From assembly GCA_020026435.1 (NCBI GenBank), contig JAHHQK010000039.1, positions 1 to 20,636 on the forward strand: a stretch of 20,636 bases of DNA, given 5' to 3'. Below are positions 15,969 through 20,636 of this stretch, one piece after another. Each line of letters begins with the position of its first letter. Position 1 is the stretch's first letter. Under the pieces are notes generated by a model. That model was given only the letters and a program-made list of their open reading frames with translations. It was not told the origin of the DNA and searched no databases. The translations under genes and the position numbers were made by a program. This DNA comes from Alistipes sp. (lineage in GTDB: Bacteria; Bacteroidota; Bacteroidia; Bacteroidales; Rikenellaceae).

Positions 15969-16016
15969 GGTCTGCACTCCGGTCTGCACTCCGGTCTGCA
16001 CTCCGGTCTGCACTCC
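15969..16016. repeat. 12-bp tandem repeat, four perfect copies
   Basis: GGTCTGCACTCC is repeated exactly at 15969-15980, 15981-15992, 15993-16004 and 16005-16016. The unit is a multiple of three, so open frames on both strands cross it and give four-residue repeats such as RSAL. Those frames have no other gene-like features. Confidence 0.95.
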
Positions 16017-16027
16017 GACGGGTCGAT

Positions 16028-16065
16028 CGTGGTTCCCGGTCGTGGTTCCCGGTCGGGGCTCCCGG
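16028..16065. repeat. 13-bp tandem repeat, two and a half copies
   Basis: CGTGGTTCCCGGT is present at 16028-16040 and 16041-16053. A variant, CGGGGCTCCCGG, follows at 16054-16065, and after it come two copies of CGGGCGCTCG at about 16063-16088. This block is much more GC-rich than the sequence on either side. Confidence 0.9.
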
Positions 16066-16247
16066 GCGCTCGCTTGGGGGCGGGCGCTCGGAGGCGTGGA
16101 GTTATGCGGAGCCATATTGGAGTGTCTGCGCTTGGATCATTCCCGCGCCTCCGGCCTTCACGCCGCAGGCGGCCGCAGCAAAGCAACTTTTCGGACATTT
16201 CCTGCGAATTTCAGATTTGAAGTTATTTCCAAAAAAATGCTCCGAAT

Positions 16248-16279
16248 TTTGGCGGTTCTGGAAGATTGGATTATATTTG
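16248..16279 (+). promoter_or_regulatory. strong promoter of the decarboxylase operon
   Basis: TTTG at 16248-16251, a 20-base spacer, then TATATTTG at 16272-16279 exactly match the Bacteroidetes primary-sigma promoter (TTTG, 19-21 bases, TAnnTTTG). Transcription would start near 16286, leaving a leader of about 60 bases before the epimerase ATG at 16347. Confidence 0.8.
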
Positions 16280-16346
16280 TGTTCGCAAAAGGACAGCGAA
16301 GGAAATAACATCTCAAATATTCACTAACTTAAATTTAAATTTTGTT

Positions 16347-16757
16347 ATGAAAGTTTCTCACATCGAGCATCTTGGCGTTGCCGTGAAGAGCCTCGACGAG
16401 GCGATTCCCTATTGGGAGAACGTATTGGGCCTGAAGTGCTATGCCATTGAGGAGGTCGCCGACCAGAAGGTTCGCACGGCGTTCTTCATGCTGGGGCAGA
16501 CCAAGATCGAATTGCTGGAGCCTACTTCGGAGGAGTCGACCATCGCAAAGTACATCGAGAACCGCGGTGTCGGCATTCACCACATGGCGCTGGCCTGTGA
16601 AAACATCGAGGAACAGCTCGCAGACGCCGAGGCCCAGGGTATCCGTCTGATCGACAAGACCCCCCGCAAGGGCGCCGAGGGCATGACCATCGCCTTCCTG
16701 CACCCCAAATCGACCCAGGGCATTCTGACGGAGCTTTGCGAAAACAAAAACAAGTAG
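16347..16757 (+). CDS. mce: methylmalonyl-CoA epimerase
   Basis: This enzyme interconverts (R)- and (S)-methylmalonyl-CoA, linking the B12-dependent mutase to the decarboxylase encoded downstream. The 136-residue product is a vicinal-oxygen-chelate fold protein that begins KVSHIEHLGVAVKSLDEAI. Likely metal ligands are His8, Glu55 (in KIELLEP) or nearby Gln51, His79 (GIHHMAL) and Glu129 (ILTELCE). The His79-to-Glu129 spacing of 50 matches the known epimerase. The signature TPRKGAEGMTIAFLHPKS near the C-terminus is typical. I chose the ATG at 16347, which gives the normal family length; an upstream open frame from 16266 adds residues unlike the family. It is the first gene of the operon and lies 4 bases before mmdA. 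Confidence 0.95.
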   Translation: MKVSHIEHLGVAVKSLDEAIPYWENVLGLKCYAIEEVADQKVRTAFFMLGQTKIELLEPTSEESTIAKYIENRGVGIHHMALACENIEEQLADAEAQGIRLIDKTPRKGAEGMTIAFLHPKSTQGILTELCENKNK

Positions 16758-16761
16758 GATT

Positions 16762-18327
16762 ATGAACCAGATACAGGACAAGATCAACAAACTGATCGAG
16801 AACCGCGAAACGGCGCGTCTCGGCGGCGGCCAGAAGGCGATCGACAAACAACACGATAAGGGTAAGTACACGGCCCGCGAACGTATTCAGATGCTTCTCG
16901 ACGAAGGTTCGTTCGAGGAGTTCGATATGTTTGTGACCCACCGCTGCTACGATTTCGGCATGGATCGTAAGCACACGTTCGGCGACGGAGTAGTCACGGG
17001 CTACGGCACGATCGACGGACGTCTGGTCTACGTTTTCGCCCAGGATTTCACCGTGACGGCCGGTTCGCTGTCGCTGTCGATGTCCGACAAGATCTGCAAG
17101 GTGATGGACATGGCCATGCGCAACGGCGCACCCTGCATCGGCATGAACGACTCGGGTGGTGCGCGTATCCAGGAGGGTGTAAACGCCCTGGCCGGGTATG
17201 CCAACATCTTCCAGCGCAACGTGATGTCGTCGGGCGTCATTCCGCAGATCTCGGCCATCTTCGGCCCCTGCGCAGGCGGTGCGGTCTATTCACCCGCGCT
17301 GACCGACTTCATCATCATGAAGAAGGAGACCTCGAACATGTTCCTCACCGGCCCGAAGGTCGTGAAGACCGTGACGGGAGAGGACGTGACGCAGGAGCAG
17401 CTGGGAGGCGCCCAGATGCACACCACCAAGTCGGGCGTGGCACAGTTTGCCGTCGACACCGAGGAGGAGGGTATCGAGCTGATCAAGAAACTGATCTCCT
17501 ACATGCCGCAGAACAACATGGAGGATGCCCCGCTGGCGGTCTGCACCGATAAGATCACCCGTCTGGAGGATTCGCTCAACGAGATCATCCCCGACAGCGC
17601 CAACAAACCCTACGACATGGCAGAGGTCATCCGCGCCATCGTCGACAACGGTGAGTTCCTCGAATCGGCTGCAGGCTATGCCAAGAACATCATCACCTGT
17701 TTCGCACGCTTCAACGGCCAGTCGGTGGGTATCATCGCCAACCAGCCCAAGTTCATGGCCGGTGTGCTGGACATCAATGCCAGCCGCAAGGCTGCACGCT
17801 TCGTGCGTTTCTGCGACGCCTTCAACATTCCGATCGTGACGCTGGTCGACGTGCCGGGCTTCCTGCCGGGTACGACCCAGGAGTACGGCGGCGTGATCAC
17901 CCACGGTGCCAAGCTGCTGTTCGCCTACTGCGAGGCCACCGTGCCGAAGATCACCGTGACGCTGCGCAAGGCATACGGAGGCGCTTATATCGTCATGTCT
18001 TCGAAGCACATCCGCGGCGACATCAACTACGCATGGCCGACGGCCGAGATCGCCGTGATGGGCGCCAGCGGCGCTGTCGAGGTGCTCTACGGCAAGGAAC
18101 TGAAGGAACTGGCCGACAAACCGGAGGAGAAGGCCAAGTTCATTGCGGAGAAGGAGCAGGAGTACAACGACAAGTTCTCCAACCCCTACAATGCCGCACG
18201 TTACGGCTATATCGACGACGTGATCGAGCCGCGCAACACGCGTTTCCGCGTGATCCGCGCCCTGCAGTCGTTGGCTACGAAGCGGTTGCAGAACCCCGCG
18301 AAGAAACATTCGAACATTCCTCTCTAA
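16762..18327 (+). CDS. mmdA: methylmalonyl-CoA decarboxylase carboxyltransferase subunit (alpha)
   Basis: This subunit moves the carboxyl group from (S)-methylmalonyl-CoA to biotin on the carrier protein, producing propionyl-CoA. The 521-residue product is a crotonase-fold carboxyltransferase with two homologous halves. The N-terminal half has SGGARIQEG at 131-139 and GPCAGGA at 168-174 (an oxyanion hole). The C-terminal half has YGGVITHGA at 375-383 and KAYGGAY at 403-409. The sequence alone also fits a propionyl-CoA carboxylase beta subunit. The neighbouring sodium-pump beta subunit and the absence of a biotin carboxylase gene favour the decarboxylase. It is translated between mce and the small membrane subunit with spacers of 4 and 12 bases. 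Confidence 0.95.
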   Translation: MNQIQDKINKLIENRETARLGGGQKAIDKQHDKGKYTARERIQMLLDEGSFEEFDMFVTHRCYDFGMDRKHTFGDGVVTGYGTIDGRLVYVFAQDFTVTAGSLSLSMSDKICKVMDMAMRNGAPCIGMNDSGGARIQEGVNALAGYANIFQRNVMSSGVIPQISAIFGPCAGGAVYSPALTDFIIMKKETSNMFLTGPKVVKTVTGEDVTQEQLGGAQMHTTKSGVAQFAVDTEEEGIELIKKLISYMPQNNMEDAPLAVCTDKITRLEDSLNEIIPDSANKPYDMAEVIRAIVDNGEFLESAAGYAKNIITCFARFNGQSVGIIANQPKFMAGVLDINASRKAARFVRFCDAFNIPIVTLVDVPGFLPGTTQEYGGVITHGAKLLFAYCEATVPKITVTLRKAYGGAYIVMSSKHIRGDINYAWPTAEIAVMGASGAVEVLYGKELKELADKPEEKAKFIAEKEQEYNDKFSNPYNAARYGYIDDVIEPRNTRFRVIRALQSLATKRLQNPAKKHSNIPL

Positions 18328-18339
18328 CAGACTGAAAAG

Positions 18340-18678
18340 ATGACTATACTGACAGTTATGGACTGGGGATGGTCCGAGGTGCTTTGGGTGTCGCTGATCG
18401 GTTTTTCGCTGGTGTTCATCCTGCTGGTGTCGCTGATTTTCATCATGAAGGCCTTCGGGGCCTGCTTCCGGGCACGTCCGGCAAGCAGCAAGAAGGTCGA
18501 CGTCGCGCCGATGATCAGCGAGGAAGAGATCGCAGCCATCGCTACGGCGCTCAAGATCTACAAGGGCGCCCTGCACGACCGCGAGTCCGAGGTGCTGACC
18601 ATTCTCAACATCAAGCGGGCCTATTCGCCCTGGAATTCGAAAATTCACGGTTTAACCCAGCTTCCCGACCGGAGATAG
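18340..18678 (+). CDS. OadG-like small membrane subunit (delta/gamma) of the decarboxylase
   Basis: This small subunit probably anchors the carboxyltransferase to the membrane pump and helps assemble the complex. The 112-residue product has one transmembrane helix at about residues 15-37 (VLWVSLIGFSLVFILLVSLI). A cytoplasmic tail follows with a conserved-looking segment ISEEEIAAIATALKIYKG and a C-terminal SPWNSKIHGL. The position between the carboxyltransferase and the biotin carrier, together with the single N-terminal helix, identifies it as OadG/MmdD family. An alternative start at ATG 18358 (MDWGWSEV) is possible. The 36-base gap to the next gene is the longest spacer in the operon. Confidence 0.85.
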   Translation: MTILTVMDWGWSEVLWVSLIGFSLVFILLVSLIFIMKAFGACFRARPASSKKVDVAPMISEEEIAAIATALKIYKGALHDRESEVLTILNIKRAYSPWNSKIHGLTQLPDRR

Positions 18679-18714
18679 GTCCCTGCGTCGGAACAAGACA
18701 ACCCAAAAAAGAAA

Positions 18715-19176
18715 ATGAAAGATTACTCTTTGAAAATCAACGGACATAATTACAACGTCCAGATCGACGACGTGAACGAGGCTTCGACGGTAGCGCACGT
18801 CGTGGTCAACGGCGTGGATTACGAAGTCGAGATCGAGGGCTCGAAAACCTCGACGATCTCCAAACCTCAGGTTGCACCGGCTCCCAAGTCGGCCAACAGC
18901 GCCATGATCACCCCCACGACGGCCGCACCTTCGCCGCGCATCGCTCCCGCAGCTGCGGCGGCGGGTTGCAGCGTGAAATGCCCGCTGCCGGGTACCGTGT
19001 TGAGCGTCAAGGTGGCTGTGGGCGACAGCGTCACGGCCGGACAGACCCTCGTCGTGCTCGAAGCCATGAAGATGGAGAACAACATCGACGCCGACCGCGC
19101 CGGTGTCGTGAAGCAGATCCTCGTGCAGCAGGGTGCTACGGTCATGGAAGGCGACGTTTTAATCGTAATCGGATAG
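18715..19176 (+). CDS. biotin carboxyl carrier subunit (gamma) of methylmalonyl-CoA decarboxylase
   Basis: This protein carries the biotin that shuttles CO2 from the carboxyltransferase to the sodium-pumping beta subunit. The 153-residue product has an N-terminal beta-rich segment (MKDYSLKINGHNYNVQIDD), a Pro/Ala-rich flexible linker at about 51-82, and a C-terminal biotinyl domain. The biotinylation motif EAMKMEN places the target lysine at residue 119. The sequence PLPGTVLSVKVAVGDSV upstream of it and GDVLIVIG at the end are typical of this domain. The gene lies 4 bases before the beta-subunit gene. A separate biotin ligase must act on it and is not in the window. Confidence 0.94.
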   Translation: MKDYSLKINGHNYNVQIDDVNEASTVAHVVVNGVDYEVEIEGSKTSTISKPQVAPAPKSANSAMITPTTAAPSPRIAPAAAAAGCSVKCPLPGTVLSVKVAVGDSVTAGQTLVVLEAMKMENNIDADRAGVVKQILVQQGATVMEGDVLIVIG

Positions 19177-19180
19177 GACT

Positions 19181-20392
19181 ATGTGGAATGCATTGACTTC
19201 CGGCTCCAATTTCGTACTGGAAAGCCTTGAAACCTTTGCCGAATCGACAGGCGTGGCCGGTCTTTTCGCCAATATGGGGTGGGGCAGTCTGATCATGATC
19301 TGTGTGGCCTTCTTTCTGCTGTATCTGGCCATCAAACACAAGTTCGAACCGCTGCTGCTGCTGACCATTGCCTTCGGCATGCTGCTGACGAACCTTCCCG
19401 GAGCAAACCTCTATCACACGGAGCTGTTTGCCGGAGGACATGTCCACTGGGATATTTTTGTCGCCCAGGCGGGACTCCTCGACTACCTCTATCTGGGAGT
19501 GAAGCTCGGCATCTATCCCTGCCTTATCTTCGTGGGCGTGGGCGCCATGACCGACTTCGGACCGCTGATCGCCAATCCCAAGAGCTTCCTGCTGGGTGCT
19601 GCGGCACAGATCGGTATCTTCCTGACCTTCATCGGCGCTTATGCGCTCGGATTCTCGCCTTCGGAGGCCGGTTCGATCGGCATCATCGGCGGTGCCGACG
19701 GCCCCACGTCGATCTATCTCACCGCAATCCTGGCTCCCGAGCTGCTCGGCCCGATCGCCGTGGCCGCCTACTCCTACATGGCTCTTGTGCCGGTGATCCA
19801 GCCGCCGATCATGCGACTGCTGACCTCCGAGAAGGAGCGTAAGATCAAGATGCGCCAGCTGCGTCCGGTGTCGAAGACCGAGAAGATCCTCTTCCCGCTG
19901 ACCATCACGGTGATCATCGCCCTGCTGCTGCCGTCGGCCGCTCCGCTCGTCGGCTGCCTCATGCTGGGTAACCTGATGAAGGAGTGCGGCGTGGTGGATC
20001 GTCTGTCGAAGACGGTGCAGAACGAGCTGATGAACATTGTCGTCATCTTCCTGGGTCTCACGGTGGGAGCTACGGCTACGGCCGAGGCGTTCCTCAATCC
20101 GCGGACGCTGTTCATCCTCGTGCTGGGTGTGATCGCTTTTGCGATGGGAACCGCCGGCGGTGTGCTGCTCGCCAAGCTGATGAACCTCTTCGCCAAGGAC
20201 GAAAACAAGATCAACCCGCTGATCGGTTCGGCCGGCGTTTCGGCCGTCCCGATGGCCGCCCGCGTGTCGCAGACCGAGGGTCAGAAGGCCGATCCCTCGA
20301 ACTTCCTGCTGATGCATGCCATGGGTCCCAATGTGGCCGGTGTGGTCGGTTCGGCAGTCGCCGCGGGTATTCTGCTCTCGTTCCTCGGATAG
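19181..20392 (+). CDS. mmdB: sodium-pumping decarboxylase beta subunit (MmdB/OadB family)
   Basis: This integral membrane subunit decarboxylates carboxybiotin and exports sodium ions, conserving energy during propionate formation. The 403-residue product has many hydrophobic helices. Its hallmark is IIGGADGPTSIYL, with Asp173 corresponding to the essential aspartate of Klebsiella OadB, and it also has AAYSYMALVPVIQPP, GLTVGATATAEAFL and GPNVAGVVGSAVAAG. Length and motif order fit the family. OadB of oxaloacetate decarboxylase is closely similar, so substrate identity rests on the epimerase and MmdA-type neighbours. It is the last gene of the operon and is followed by a terminator about 40 bases later. 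Confidence 0.95.
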   Translation: MWNALTSGSNFVLESLETFAESTGVAGLFANMGWGSLIMICVAFFLLYLAIKHKFEPLLLLTIAFGMLLTNLPGANLYHTELFAGGHVHWDIFVAQAGLLDYLYLGVKLGIYPCLIFVGVGAMTDFGPLIANPKSFLLGAAAQIGIFLTFIGAYALGFSPSEAGSIGIIGGADGPTSIYLTAILAPELLGPIAVAAYSYMALVPVIQPPIMRLLTSEKERKIKMRQLRPVSKTEKILFPLTITVIIALLLPSAAPLVGCLMLGNLMKECGVVDRLSKTVQNELMNIVVIFLGLTVGATATAEAFLNPRTLFILVLGVIAFAMGTAGGVLLAKLMNLFAKDENKINPLIGSAGVSAVPMAARVSQTEGQKADPSNFLLMHAMGPNVAGVVGSAVAAGILLSFLG

Positions 20393-20432
20393 GAAATAGC
20401 GTTCCGGGGGCAGTGCCCGGAGTTTGACCAAT

Positions 20433-20464
20433 GGAGGGTCCGGATTTGCCGGGCCCTCCTTTTT
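20433..20464 (+). terminator. intrinsic terminator of the decarboxylase operon
   Basis: GGAGGGTCCGG (20433-20443) pairs with CCGGGCCCTCC (20449-20459), with one T-G wobble, around loop ATTTG, and is followed by five T (20460-20464). It lies about 40 bases after the beta-subunit stop codon. Confidence 0.9.
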
Positions 20465-20540
20465 GATCTTTTGCTCTCCGGTCTTCTCCTTTTTATGGTG
20501 TTCTCCTTTGGGAGTTTTTCTTTGGGAGCCGTTCTTTGGT

Positions 20541-20636
20541 GTTCTCCTTTGGGGGCTTTGGGGGATTTCTCCTTTTGCATATTCTCCTTTGGGGGCTTTG
20601 GGGGATTTCTCCTTTTGCATATTCTCCTTTGGGGGC
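20541..20636. repeat. 40-bp tandem repeat running off the right edge
   Basis: Copies lie at 20541-20580, 20581-20620 and partially at 20621-20636. They are identical except for the first base of copy one. The unit contains TTCTCCTTTGGGGGCTTTGG and TTTCTCCTTTTGCAT. Looser TTCTCCTTT motifs begin near 20487, so the region grew by duplication of a shorter motif. A 40-bp unit is not a multiple of three, so the long minus-strand frame across it is unlikely to be a coding repeat. On the minus strand each copy shows AAAGGAGAA, which resembles a ribosome-binding site. Confidence 0.92.

Noticed and set aside
15969..16016. CRISPR array
   Set aside because: The 12-bp units are contiguous with no spacers, so this is a simple tandem repeat.
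15818..16327. 169-codon plus-strand open frame in the divergent spacer
   Set aside because: It crosses the 12-bp and 13-bp tandem repeats, giving RSAL repeats by translation of non-coding sequence, and overlaps the strong promoter at 16248-16279.
19142..20620. 492-codon minus-strand open frame opposite the beta subunit
   Set aside because: It begins in the 40-bp repeat array and runs antisense to mmdB; its His/Gln/Glu/Arg-rich composition is typical of a shadow frame.

Overview
The window reads as a chromosomal segment of a gut-type Bacteroidales bacterium. The evidence is a SusC/SusD outer-membrane pair, an ECF sigma/FecR anti-sigma pair, lipoproteins with acidic residues after the lipid cysteine, and several TAnnTTTG-type promoters. 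Fairly high-GC coding sequence plus a sodium-pump methylmalonyl-CoA decarboxylase operon would fit an Alistipes/Rikenellaceae-like genome, but that genus-level guess is inference.

Left part (about 500-12,930, all + strand): a polysaccharide-utilization locus for N-glycans. An ECF sigma factor and a membrane anti-sigma factor precede a SusC-type TonB-dependent transporter with an N-terminal STN signalling domain. Next come a SusD-like lipoprotein, a GH18-fold lipoprotein that has lost its catalytic residues, a DUF1735-LamG lipoprotein, and a DUF1735-GH18 endo-beta-N-acetylglucosaminidase with an intact DGxxFDDE motif. From memory, this order matches the high-mannose N-glycan locus of Bacteroides thetaiotaomicron (BT3983-BT3987). 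An intrinsic terminator then separates these genes from a BACON/leucine-rich-repeat lipoprotein, which ends in a second strong terminator. The likely scheme is that the endoglycosidase releases glycans at the cell surface, the binding lipoproteins hold them, SusCD imports them, and transport signals through STN to FecR and the sigma factor. No mannosidases or other exo-glycosidases lie in the window.

Middle (about 12,930-13,960): an AT-rich island without an intact gene. It holds a minus-strand reading frame broken by an in-frame TGA, a dense near-palindrome of about 88 bp, and a possible minus-strand promoter. It looks like a decayed insertion.

Right part (13,965-20,470): methylmalonyl-CoA metabolism. 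On the minus strand are meaB (GTPase chaperone of B12-dependent methylmalonyl-CoA mutase) and, just upstream of it, a small exported thioredoxin-fold protein with a single cysteine. Divergently, after a repeat-filled intergenic region and a near-perfect Bacteroidetes promoter, lies a tight five-gene + strand operon: methylmalonyl-CoA epimerase, decarboxylase carboxyltransferase, a small OadG-like membrane subunit, the biotin carrier protein, and the sodium-pumping beta subunit. It is closed by an intrinsic terminator. Together these serve the succinate-to-propionate pathway; the mutase subunits themselves are not in the window.

Both window edges and the divergent intergenic region carry short tandem repeats (22-24 bp, 12 bp, 13 bp, about 150 bp and 40 bp units), an unusual density of simple repeats.
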